Part shown: in pieces, positions 54,714 through 61,709 of the stretch | How the letters are laid out: each line of letters opens with the position of its first letter | Numbering within the stretch: the first letter of the stretch is position 1 | Source of the DNA: RUG705 sp934101175 | GTDB lineage: Bacteria > Bacillota_I > Bacilli_A > RF39 > UBA660 | DNA: 64,000 bases | NCBI GenBank assembly: GCA_934101175.1 | Contig: CAKOQC010000006.1 | Location: 1 to 64,000, forward strand | Reading direction: 5' to 3' | Notes under the pieces: model-generated | What the model was told of the DNA's origin: nothing | The model's input: the letters and a program-made list of their open reading frames with translations, nothing else | The model's database searches: none | Made by a program: the position numbers and the translations under genes

Positions 54714-54727
54714 GACTTAAAAAATGC

Positions 54728-54932
54728 TACCTATTTTTCGAGTAAAATAAGTAAAAAAAGATATAATTATTTATGATATTTTTTGATACTTTGTGATACT
54801 TTATGATACTTTATGATACTTTCCTTATACGTGTATGTGTTATAATAATAATGAAAGGAAAAGTATATTTAAAGAAAAAAATATAAAAAAACTATAACAT
54901 TATATTTATTTGTTTAAGTCGAAAAATAGGTA
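54728..54932. promoter_or_regulatory. divergent control module: 14-bp inverted repeat framing a repeat array
   Basis: TACCTATTTTTCGA (54728-54741) and its exact complement TCGAAAAATAGGTA (54919-54932) bound a gene-free 205-bp segment. Inside are a repeat array (54775-54822) and a -10-like TTATAAT near 54840. Transcripts leaving in either direction would each carry UCGAAAAAUAGGUA and then meet an intrinsic terminator (minus strand 54695-54713, plus strand 54938-54968). The rest of the gene-free stretch 54553-55119 is AT-rich with no ORF that I can support. Confidence 0.6.
54775..54822 (+). repeat. five direct repeats GATACTTT at 10-bp spacing
   Basis: Exact copies at 54785, 54795, 54805 and 54815, and a degenerate GATATTTT at 54775. 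The 10-bp period puts every copy on the same face of the helix, as for iterons or cooperative operator sites. Confidence 0.75.
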
Positions 54933-54935
54933 TTT

Positions 54936-54975
54936 AAAAAGCCTGAATGTCAATAAATATAAGGCTTTTATTATT
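54936..54975 (+). terminator. intrinsic terminator on the plus-strand side of the control module
   Basis: AAAGCCT (54938-54944) / AGGCTTT (54962-54968) with a 17-base loop, followed by a T-rich tract. It begins 5 bases after the 14-bp motif. Confidence 0.6.
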
Positions 54976-55119
54976 TTTAAAATGGAACACTATTTTAAAA
55001 AAAGTGCACCTTTTTTTGAAGATATTGTTTGTTATAATTAAAGCACAAAGGGAAAAGATAACGCGTTTGAAACTTTGTAAAAAGAATTAAATGTTTAGAA
55101 ATGAAAGGAATTGATTAAA

Positions 55120-55401
55120 ATGGAAAAACACACATTTGGTTATGAAAAAGATTATTTAAAGGGTTTTGATAGTAGTAAGTGCTTTGGCTATCTTGAAGAA
55201 GCGGAAATGGACTATAAAGAATACATAGGAGCATTTATTGAAGACTACATTTATAACGAGAAAGACATTAAAAAAAATGATAATTTACTTGATAAATTAT
55301 ATGAAAATGCTTTAATTAAGTTTAACTATTTAAGTGTAAGCGATAATGAAATTAAAGATTTTGTGGATAATGAATTAAAAAATATGAAAGGAAATGATTA
55401 A
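55120..55401 (+). CDS. unrecognised small acidic protein, cargo gene 1
   Basis: 93 residues from the ATG at 55120 (AAAGGA upstream; the TTG at 55111 is less likely). Rich in Asp, Glu, Tyr and Lys, helical, one Cys (KCFGYLEEAEMDYKEYIGAF). No motif recognised. First gene of a two-gene unit that ends at a terminator near 55763. A TATAAT lies at 55033-55038, preceded by an AAAAAAGTGCACCTTTTTT near-palindrome that may be an operator. Confidence 0.5.
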   Translation: MEKHTFGYEKDYLKGFDSSKCFGYLEEAEMDYKEYIGAFIEDYIYNEKDIKKNDNLLDKLYENALIKFNYLSVSDNEIKDFVDNELKNMKGND

Positions 55402-55403
55402 AA

Positions 55404-55751
55404 ATGAATAAAAATTTAGAAAGATTTATACCAATATTTAATACTTGGAAAGGACAAGTTGATAAAGTAATGCTTGATAATAACATTGATAGCATAGTTG
55501 CAGAACACGAATTTTACAGCCATTTAGCATTTATTTATGACACTATTAAAGGTGGTAAAACTATTTATGACGCATTTGGCGATAATTTAGACGAAAGCGA
55601 AGATTACATTGTTAGTTATGATATTATTAATGACTTAATAAATGCTATTGATAATTGCTATTATGTAATTGGAACTCTTGATAATAAAAAAGTTATGGTT
55701 ATTGACGATAAAGATAGTTATTATCTTGACGAAACAAAAATAAAACTTTAA
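55404..55751 (+). CDS. unrecognised small acidic protein, cargo gene 2
   Basis: 115 residues, 2 bp after cargo gene 1, so the two are translated together. Acidic, with a helical N-terminal half (FIPIFNTWKGQVDKVMLDNN) and a short beta-rich C-terminus (YYVIGTLDNKKVMVIDDKDS). Size and acidity would suit a DNA-mimic or anti-repressor type protein, but that is speculation. No family recognised. Confidence 0.5.
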   Translation: MNKNLERFIPIFNTWKGQVDKVMLDNNIDSIVAEHEFYSHLAFIYDTIKGGKTIYDAFGDNLDESEDYIVSYDIINDLINAIDNCYYVIGTLDNKKVMVIDDKDSYYLDETKIKL

Positions 55752-55762
55752 AACTAAAATAC

Positions 55763-55789
55763 AAAGGTTGTCTTAAAGATAACCTTTTT
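55763..55789 (+). terminator. intrinsic terminator after cargo gene 2
   Basis: AAAGGTTGTCTT / AAGATAACCTTT hairpin and T-run. Confidence 0.75.
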
Positions 55790-55792
55790 CTA

Positions 55793-55801
55793 TGCTATAA
55801 T
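55793..55801 (+). promoter_or_regulatory. extended -10 promoter of cargo genes 3-4
   Basis: TGCTATAAT, 20 bp before the start of cargo gene 3. No good -35 box. Confidence 0.45.
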
Positions 55802-55820
55802 ATTATTGGAGGGCTACATT

Positions 55821-56915
55821 ATGGGAAAAAGACATAATACCTTAAGCGACGACATTTTTAGAAACTCTAAATATGTTAAAACACTTGAAAAAGAACTAGG
55901 TATTGATAATTTTAGAAAAGAATATAAAGAACAATACGACATAATGCTAAACATCTATAAGACCTTTATTTTGATTAACAATATTATTTTTGCTGATAGT
56001 AATAAATCAATAAACGATAAAATATTTGAAATAGAACTTGAACTTGAAAAATGTTTATTTGGCTCTGATGATAATGATAGTGAAAAATACCAATACAGCA
56101 CTAGAACAATTAAAGGGCTACTAGATAGCAATTCAAGAATATTATTTAATAAGTTTATTGAGTGGTATGACTATTTAATGAATATTAATAAATTAGACCA
56201 AGTAAAAAAAGATTTTGAAGAATTAATGAATAAATTAGAGTATGTTGGTTTTGATAATGTCATTAAAGGCAAAATTGAGTATAAAAAAAATAAAGATAGT
56301 AATTACAAAATCTTTATTAGTAAGTTTAATAATTTGTATGTTGAAAATAAGGCATTTTTAGACCAATACAAGCAAGATTATAATAATACTTATGGAATTG
56401 ACTTAAGCGATAATGAAATGCTAGAAATAGCCTTTATTTACGATATGGTGGCTAGTGCTAATAATGGACTTGCTTACTTCTATTCAAGTGAAGATATTAG
56501 TAATTATAACTTAAGTGAAAAATCTAGTTATAAAGATTATTATAGTGCTTATTTAAGTGCTTTAAATATTGATTTTTGCGACAATACTTTATTTGAAAAA
56601 AATACCGAAATATTTATGCAAAGATGTTTTAAAACAATTAAAAGAATAGAAAAACAAGGTAAAGATGTTTCATTAAATAAGTTTATTGCTAACTTTGATT
56701 ATTATTACTTTAGAGAAAACTTTAGAATAATTGCAAAAAAGCCTAATACTATTAAAATTAAAAATGATTTATTAAATAAAATTGTTAAAGATTTAATAGA
56801 AATCTATAATTTAATAGAAAATGAGGAAGAAATAGAAAATAACTATCAGTTGGCTTTTGATAAGGTGCAAAATATAATTGATAGAAATAAAAACTTTTTT
56901 GAAAGGTTGAGTTAA
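55821..56915 (+). CDS. unrecognised helical protein, cargo gene 3
   Basis: 364 residues from the ATG at 55821 behind GGAGGG (a TTG at 55806 opens the frame). Charged, Lys/Asp/Asn/Tyr-rich, almost entirely helical, soluble, no signal peptide. No nuclease, ATPase or transferase motif is visible. It is followed 2 bp later by cargo gene 4. Such helical pairs occur among defence and regulatory cargo, but nothing here proves a role. Confidence 0.5.
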   Translation: MGKRHNTLSDDIFRNSKYVKTLEKELGIDNFRKEYKEQYDIMLNIYKTFILINNIIFADSNKSINDKIFEIELELEKCLFGSDDNDSEKYQYSTRTIKGLLDSNSRILFNKFIEWYDYLMNINKLDQVKKDFEELMNKLEYVGFDNVIKGKIEYKKNKDSNYKIFISKFNNLYVENKAFLDQYKQDYNNTYGIDLSDNEMLEIAFIYDMVASANNGLAYFYSSEDISNYNLSEKSSYKDYYSAYLSALNIDFCDNTLFEKNTEIFMQRCFKTIKRIEKQGKDVSLNKFIANFDYYYFRENFRIIAKKPNTIKIKNDLLNKIVKDLIEIYNLIENEEEIENNYQLAFDKVQNIIDRNKNFFERLS

Positions 56916-56917
56916 TT

Positions 56918-57685
56918 ATGAAATCAGTAAATACAATTAAAGTTATGAACGAAGAACAAAAGATAAAAGATTTAATGAAAGCTGACAAAAGCCACAATTA
57001 TTTATTCTATAAAAAGGCTTATTCTTTTGTTGAAAATTATATCTTAAGAAAAATAAAAAGCATAGATATTAAAGAAGTCATACCAAAAGGCGAAAAAATA
57101 AGATCAAGTGTTGAAAAGTTTTATTATGAAGAAATGGAAAGTAATGCTGTAATGCTTACAATATTATTGGCAAGAGTTGATTTTGAGGAAAATAAATCAC
57201 CACTATTATTAAAAGATAATGAGGTAGGCTTTCTTGAAAGTAAAGATTTAAGTATTAAAAAAGATATTGGTAATAGAATATTTGATACCATTTATAAAAA
57301 ATATACTTTTGAAAATAAAGTTGAAGAATATTTTGAAAAGTATTTAATACCTATGCTTAATAAGTTAAATGATAATAAAATAATTACTTATGATGTTAAT
57401 TCCGAAGATAAGGAAATACAATTATTAACTAATAAAACAACTGAACTTGTAAAATTATTTATTAATAATAAAATTGGTAATTGCATTAATTTTTCATTAT
57501 TCAAGTATGCTTTTAACGAAGAAGAAACTTATAGATTTAACTTTCTTTATAATGACAATGAAAATGCAAGAAATGATTTTGTTGAGATAGTGAAAGATTT
57601 TTTAGAAAATAATTATAATAAAATGGAATTAAAGACAATGAGTAAAGAAACAATGGAGCAATACATTGAGGCAGTAGAAAAATAA
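56918..57685 (+). CDS. unrecognised helical protein, cargo gene 4
   Basis: 255 residues, soluble, helical, Lys/Glu/Asn-rich (SYSFVEN-type Tyr/Phe patches early, then FENKVEEYFEKYLIPMLNKL). Composition matches cargo gene 3. The two genes are 2 bp apart and end at a small AAAGG/CCTTT hairpin (57685-57702). No family recognised. Confidence 0.5.
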   Translation: MKSVNTIKVMNEEQKIKDLMKADKSHNYLFYKKAYSFVENYILRKIKSIDIKEVIPKGEKIRSSVEKFYYEEMESNAVMLTILLARVDFEENKSPLLLKDNEVGFLESKDLSIKKDIGNRIFDTIYKKYTFENKVEEYFEKYLIPMLNKLNDNKIITYDVNSEDKEIQLLTNKTTELVKLFINNKIGNCINFSLFKYAFNEEETYRFNFLYNDNENARNDFVEIVKDFLENNYNKMELKTMSKETMEQYIEAVEK

Positions 57686-57779
57686 AGGCTACTACCTTTT
57701 TTCTTTGCATTATTTTTTTGGTAATAATAAATAGTGCTTAATTAAATCAATTAAATAGTATTCTAGTTTTAAGCAAAAT

Positions 57780-57812
57780 AAAAGAGTATGTTTTTTACAT
57801 ACACCTTTTATA
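57780..57812 (-). terminator. intrinsic terminator of the inner XRE gene
   Basis: Minus strand GTATGT / ACATAC stem followed by TCTTTTATTTT. Confidence 0.55.
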
Positions 57813-57815
57813 CAT

Positions 57816-58076
57816 CTATTTTTCTTCTTTTGTTTCTTCTTCTAATTCTTCAAATAATACTTTAATAGGAACTCCTAATACTTTTGAAATGTGGTATAAA
57901 GTATTTAAAGAACAAGTCTTAAATGTATCATTTTCTAAATCGCCAATAAAGTTTTCACTGAAACAACATTTTTCAGCAAGTTGTTTTTGCGTCCAACCTT
58001 TAATTTTTCTTTGCTTTTTTATATTTTTTCCTACCCAATAATAAATGTAGTTATTATCTTCTTTAGATACTTTCAT
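57816..58076 (-). CDS. XRE-family regulator of the inner element
   Basis: 86 residues. HTH_3 domain at about 14-70 (GKNIKKQRKIKGWTQKQLAE, CFSENFIGDLEN, LNTLYHISKVLGVPIKVLFE) and a Glu-rich tail. It is transcribed opposite to its neighbours, from the intergenic region it shares with the zinc-ribbon genes. It is a likely repressor of the element's plus-strand promoters or of the control module. Confidence 0.85.
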   Translation of the reverse strand: MKVSKEDNNYIYYWVGKNIKKQRKIKGWTQKQLAEKCCFSENFIGDLENDTFKTCSLNTLYHISKVLGVPIKVLFEELEEETKEEK

Positions 58077-58173
58077 TTCTCACCACCACATTTTAATTAT
58101 CTTATATATTTTCACAATTTAACTACTCCGAATAGGTGGGGTTATGGTATAATAGTATAAAGGAGGTATTATT

Positions 58174-58575
58174 ATGGCAATGATTAAATGCAAAGAGTGT
58201 GAAAAAGAAATGAGCGACCACGCAAAAATATGTCCTCATTGTGGTTATGAGAATAGTATAATGTTTTGCCCTGAATGTGATAAACAATTAAGTAGTAAGG
58301 CAAATATGTGCCCTCATTGTGGCTATGTCTTTAAAAATATTAATAATGGTAGTGATAGTTCTAAAGGCGAAAATTATAATATGGCTTTAGCATCTCTTAT
58401 TTGTTCTTTTTTCGGTATTACATCAATAGTTAGTTTAGTTCTTGGAATTATTGTATTAAATGCTAATAAAGGAAAAACAAATAGTGCAAAAACAATGGCT
58501 ACTATATCGGTAATTATAAGTAGTGTTTTTATGTTTATTGTTTTTCTATGGATAGTTGTATCTTTAACCTATTAA
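58174..58575 (+). CDS. double zinc-ribbon membrane protein
   Basis: 133 residues. Two N-terminal zinc ribbons (CKECEKEMSDHAKICPHCG at about 6-24 and CPECDKQLSSKANMCPHCG at about 33-51), a short Ser/Asn linker, then two membrane helices (about 70-90 and 105-130) joined by an NKGKTNSAKTMATI turn like DUF4190-type proteins. Probably a membrane sensor or scaffold. First of three zinc-ribbon genes in a row, with a strong AAAGGAGG site and a TGGTATAAT promoter element upstream. Confidence 0.65.
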   Translation: MAMIKCKECEKEMSDHAKICPHCGYENSIMFCPECDKQLSSKANMCPHCGYVFKNINNGSDSSKGENYNMALASLICSFFGITSIVSLVLGIIVLNANKGKTNSAKTMATISVIISSVFMFIVFLWIVVSLTY

Positions 58576-58592
58576 AAAGGAGTGTGTATTTT

Positions 58593-58679
58593 GTGAATAT
58601 TGGTATGATTTTAATTATAGGAATAGTAATAATTCTTATTATAGTATTATTATCTATTTTACTAAAAAAAGAAAAGTAA
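58593..58679 (+). CDS. 28-residue single-helix membrane microprotein
   Basis: GTG start at 58593, 10 bases after AAGGAG. The product starts MNIGMILIIGIVIILIIVLL and ends LLKKEK, one hydrophobic helix with a basic end. It lies between two zinc-ribbon membrane protein genes and 11 bp before the next start, so it is likely translated in the same operon. It may be a regulator of its membrane neighbours, or a small toxin-like peptide. Confidence 0.5.
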   Translation: MNIGMILIIGIVIILIIVLLSILLKKEK

Positions 58680-58690
58680 GGAGTGATAAA

Positions 58691-59215
58691 ATGGCTTTAA
58701 TTAAATGCAAAGAGTGTGGAAAAGAAATAAGTGATACATTAAATGTTTGCCCTAATTGTGGTATAGAAATTAAAAAAGCAAATATAATTAACAATAATAA
58801 AAATAATCATAATCTTTATGGAAAAATAGATATTTTATTATTTATTTTACTAATGATTTATTCATTGATACGCTTATATTACATAATTACTGGTATAAAA
58901 GATTGCATTTTATCTTTAACTACTATAAAAGGTATTTTGATTTCAACAAAAAACTTATTATTGATAGTATCTTTATTATCATTTTTATGGTTAACATTTT
59001 TATATTTTGAAAAAGGAAAAAATAATTACAAGAAATTAGGGTTTATTTCTTTAATGATTTATTGTTTTACAATGGTTTTTAATTATCTTGATTTTAAATT
59101 TTTTAGTTTATTAGAAATTTTGAATAATATTCTTATATCAATAATTCCAATTGTAATATTAGGTATAATAAGTTTAAGAATAGGAGAAAAAAATAATGGC
59201 GTTAATAAAATGTAA
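58691..59215 (+). CDS. zinc-ribbon membrane protein
   Basis: 174 residues. One zinc ribbon (CKECGKEISDTLNVCPNCG, about 6-24), a polar Asn/Lys linker, then four membrane helices. The helices carry no recognised transport motif. Its last 20 bases overlap the start of the third zinc-ribbon gene, so translation is coupled. Confidence 0.6.
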   Translation: MALIKCKECGKEISDTLNVCPNCGIEIKKANIINNNKNNHNLYGKIDILLFILLMIYSLIRLYYIITGIKDCILSLTTIKGILISTKNLLLIVSLLSFLWLTFLYFEKGKNNYKKLGFISLMIYCFTMVFNYLDFKFFSLLEILNNILISIIPIVILGIISLRIGEKNNGVNKM

Positions 59216-59756
59216 TAAATGTGGTAAAGACATAAGCGATAGTGTAAAAAAATGTCCTCATTGTGGCTTTGACTTAAAAGATAAAGAAAATAAAAAGAAG
59301 AAAATAACAATAATAATTAGTGTATTAATTGCAGTTCTTTTAATACCAATACTTATAATAATAATTCAAGAAATTAAAGAAAGTAAATATGAATTGTCAG
59401 ATGGTAATGCTTATGAAGTTTATGAAATATTAAAAGACCATCAAAACGATTTTAAAAATCCTAGTTCAGTAAGAGTTAAAAATGCTTTTGTTTGTAATAA
59501 TGTGTGGGACATTGAGATAGAAGCAAAAAATGGATATGGAAATACTATAACTGCAACATTTTTAAAAGTTGATAATTTATTTTTTGATATGAATAACATA
59601 AGCGATTATTGTGATACAAATGAAAAAAGAATTAAAGCAATTAATTTTCTACTAGAACAAGAAGACTGCATTAAAGAAGGAAAATCAGTTTATGTAAATG
59701 AAAAAGACATAACTGCTATAAATAATAGATTAGAAAGAGATAATAAAACTAATTAA
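59196..59756 (+). CDS. zinc-ribbon protein with one helix and a soluble C-terminal domain
   Basis: 186 residues. Zinc ribbon CNKCGKDISDSVKKCPHCG (about 6-24), one membrane helix (about 37-57), then a domain of about 125 residues (ELSDGNAYEVYEILKDHQND, SSVRVKNAFVCNNVWDIEIE). The domain would sit outside the cell if the ribbon is inside. The C-terminal domain is unassigned. Third of the zinc-ribbon series. Confidence 0.6.
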   Translation: MALIKCNKCGKDISDSVKKCPHCGFDLKDKENKKKKITIIISVLIAVLLIPILIIIIQEIKESKYELSDGNAYEVYEILKDHQNDFKNPSSVRVKNAFVCNNVWDIEIEAKNGYGNTITATFLKVDNLFFDMNNISDYCDTNEKRIKAINFLLEQEDCIKEGKSVYVNEKDITAINNRLERDNKTN

Positions 59757-59902
59757 GTAAATCTATTAAAGAGGTAGCCACTTAATTTTAATATTGTCAA
59801 GTTCTCTTTTACTAAACATAGCCCCTATTAGTTGATTATAGTAATAATAATTGACTTATGAGGCTTTTTATTGCCCTATTTGATAGATAAGTTATTTGTA
59901 AT

Positions 59903-59951
59903 AAACATCTCTTAAATACCTCTTAAATTAAGTTATAAGAGGTGTTTTTTT
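59903..59951 (+). terminator. terminator with competing arms upstream of the excisionase-like gene
   Basis: ACCTCTTA (59918-59925) / TAAGAGGT (59936-59943) then eight T's. A second copy of the left arm, ACATCTCTTA (59905-59914), can pair with the same right arm, so two exclusive hairpins are possible. The gene-free stretch 59757-60073 holds no other feature that I can support. Confidence 0.55.
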
Positions 59952-60073
59952 GTGTCTTATAATTCATTATAGTTAAGTCATAGTTCTTTTAGTGTAGTTT
60001 TAGTTGTAATTATCTTCTTTTAAGTAGAGGGTGGTAATAAAGACACTCTTTAAGATAATGGAGGTATGAAAAA

Positions 60074-60238
60074 ATGAAATATTACACTACAAAGGAAATT
60101 AGTTGTATGTTAGCACTATCAATTAAGACTATTCAAAAATTAGTAAGAGATAAACAAATAGTTGCTTATAGAATTGGTGGACGATATTTAATTAAAGAAA
60201 GTGATTTAATTGATTACATACAAAATAAAAAAGCATAG
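60074..60238 (+). CDS. excisionase-like HTH protein, 54 residues
   Basis: A short gene behind GGAGGT. The product starts MKYYTTKEISCMLALSIKTI and continues to KQIVAYRIGGRYLIKESDLI, the helix-turn-helix plus wing of the excisionase/HTH_17 (MerR-like) family. Proteins of this type bind DNA near att sites or plasmid origins. It is a plausible directionality factor or a regulator of the downstream rep-like gene. Confidence 0.85.
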   Translation: MKYYTTKEISCMLALSIKTIQKLVRDKQIVAYRIGGRYLIKESDLIDYIQNKKA

Positions 60239-60302
60239 ACTTAACAACAACTATCAAGTCAATTTAAAATTATAATGTAAAAAATAATCTTGGAGGGAGG
60301 AA

Positions 60303-60641
60303 ATGAAAGACAAAATTAAGTTTGAAGATATTTTTGATTTAACTGATATTGAAAAGACATTTGAGCAAACAATAGAATACGACCTTTTAAAGTTAATGGA
60401 AAAATGGGAAAATGAAAAGAAAGACCAACAAAGAAGACAACAAATAATAAACGAGGAAGACGAGCACATAAAGGAAATAGTAAGAAAAGTATTAAAAGAA
60501 GAATTGCAAAAGATGTTAAATAGTAAAGGCTTGTTTGGAGAAAAGTTTTTTAGAGAGTTAGAATTACAAGGCTTTAGTCGTAATTGTATTGGCTGTTTGT
60601 ATGCTGAAAAAAATTATGCTATGGCTAAAAGAGAATATTAG
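60303..60641 (+). CDS. unrecognised helical protein of the inner element
   Basis: 112 residues, highly charged and helical with a coiled-coil-like middle (EKWENEKKDQQRRQQIINEE). A CIGCLYAEKNY segment near the C-terminus has two Cys. GGAGGGAGG ribosome site. Sits between the excisionase-like and RepL-like genes, so a role in replication or maintenance is possible. Confidence 0.5.
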   Translation: MKDKIKFEDIFDLTDIEKTFEQTIEYDLLKLMEKWENEKKDQQRRQQIINEEDEHIKEIVRKVLKEELQKMLNSKGLFGEKFFRELELQGFSRNCIGCLYAEKNYAMAKREY

Positions 60642-60716
60642 AATAATAGATAAAGATAGAAGAAATTATCTAAATTGCTATTTTACCCTTTATTTATAAT
60701 GTTTTCTTATAAAAAT

Positions 60717-60774
60717 AAAGGTGTCATACTTGCTACCAATAATTATAAACTTGGTAGCATTTAATGACACTTTA
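60717..60774. repeat. nested hairpin upstream of the RepL-like gene
   Basis: GTGTCAT (60721-60727) / ATGACAC (60764-60770) enclose GCTACCA (60732-60738) / TGGTAGC (60752-60758). It ends just before the GGGGG ribosome site at 60777-60781. It may be a replication origin element or a translation-control hairpin. Confidence 0.6.
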
Positions 60775-60785
60775 AAGGGGGTTTT

Positions 60786-61310
60786 ATGAGTGATAATAAT
60801 ATTAAATATTTTGTTATAGACGCCGATAGTGGCGAAGTTATAATTGATGTTTATGATAATCAAAGTTTAAGTGTAATTGAAAAAAAGAAAACTAATTATC
60901 TTAATGCTACCATAGAACTAAATAAAAAAAAGACTTTTGTTAAATGTTATTGTCTTCCCTGTTTGGAACTTGTTAATGTAGATTTAACACCTTTTGAAAG
61001 CAAAATATTATTAGTTATGGTATCTAATTTAGGTTATGGTATTTATAATGGAATAGTTATTAAAAAATGTAATAATAGATTTATGGACTTTATGACAAGT
61101 AAAGATATTATAGAAATAGCTAAATGTGAAGATAGCACTTTTAAAAGAGCCATAAAAAAGTTTAGAGAATTAGAAATATTGCAAACAAAAAGAAAGGGAA
61201 ATAAAAATATTTACATCTTAAACCCCTTTCTATTTGCAAAAGAAAAAAGAATACCTAAAACATTATTTGAAATGTTTAGAAATAGTAAATACAATTACTT
61301 AAATGAGTAA
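60786..61310 (+). CDS. RepL-like winged-helix replication protein
   Basis: 174 residues. The core LTPFESKILLVMVSNLGYGI, then MDFMTSKDIIEIAKCEDSTF, AIKKFRELEILQTKRKGNKN and IYILNPFLFAKEK follows the layout of Firmicute plasmid RepL proteins: a winged helix ending in a YxxNP-x-LFx motif. It would allow the excised circle to replicate. A simple winged-helix regulator is the alternative. A nested hairpin lies directly upstream. Confidence 0.65.
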   Translation: MSDNNIKYFVIDADSGEVIIDVYDNQSLSVIEKKKTNYLNATIELNKKKTFVKCYCLPCLELVNVDLTPFESKILLVMVSNLGYGIYNGIVIKKCNNRFMDFMTSKDIIEIAKCEDSTFKRAIKKFRELEILQTKRKGNKNIYILNPFLFAKEKRIPKTLFEMFRNSKYNYLNE

Positions 61311-61374
61311 ATGCACCACCTATAATAAATAGTATAAATAAAGAGATAAGATTAAAGTTCTTATCTATATTTAA

Positions 61375-61608
61375 TTACTTATTTATTAATTTATTATAAA
61401 GTTTTCTTTCTTCAACATTGTTTTTTTTAAACTCCATAACAAATAAGGTTGTTAATTCTTTTAACTCTTTCTCTAAAAGTTTTCTATCTTTATTACTTAA
61501 TTTATTTTCTTTTAGCATTTGTCTTAACATAACAACTTCAATAAACATATTATTCATATCTTCAGTAATATTAAATCTTAAATCATTTAATTTAGTAATT
61601 TTTTTCAT
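61375..61608 (-). CDS. small helical protein near the right end of the inner element
   Basis: 77 residues, Lys/Leu/Glu-rich, two helices (MFIEVVMLRQMLKENKLSNK, DRKLLEKELKELTTLFVMEF). AAAGGAGT precedes the ATG. It reads away from the right junction 100 bp away. No family recognised. Confidence 0.55.
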   Translation of the reverse strand: MKKITKLNDLRFNITEDMNNMFIEVVMLRQMLKENKLSNKDRKLLEKELKELTTLFVMEFKKNNVEERKLYNKLINK

Positions 61609-61684
61609 TTTCTATAACTCCTTTATAATTTTATTGTATATCTTAAATGTGCTCCGATATAGATTATATAATACTTTGATTATT

Positions 61685-61709
61685 TTTTTCACTTTTATGT
61701 GTATGTACC
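61685..61709. other. right attachment junction of the inner element (attR)
   Basis: Element sequence TCACTTTTATGTGTATGTAC meets recombinase coding sequence CGAAGATCAAG. The predicted crossover dinucleotide AC is at 61707-61708. Confidence 0.8.

Larger units (their letters stand above)
52760..61708. mobile_element. inner integrative element inserted in the recombinase gene (8,949 bp)
   Basis: Both junctions share GTAC (52756-52759 and 61705-61708). Removing one copy and all between restores ...AGT ACC GAA GAT... and a continuous 606-codon recombinase frame. The ends carry matching inverted arms (TAAAAGTGA at 52769-52777, TCACTTTTA at 61689-61697). Contents: a large serine integrase next to the left end, a 36-residue ORF, a divergent control region, unknown cargo, XRE regulator, zinc-ribbon membrane proteins, an excisionase-like HTH and a RepL-like protein. 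No relaxase is seen, so it is an integrative element that depends on others for transfer or moves only within cells. Confidence 0.85.

Noticed and set aside
54775..54822. CRISPR array
   Set aside because: Repeats are 8 bp with 2-bp gaps, no spacers, and no cas genes are present in the window.
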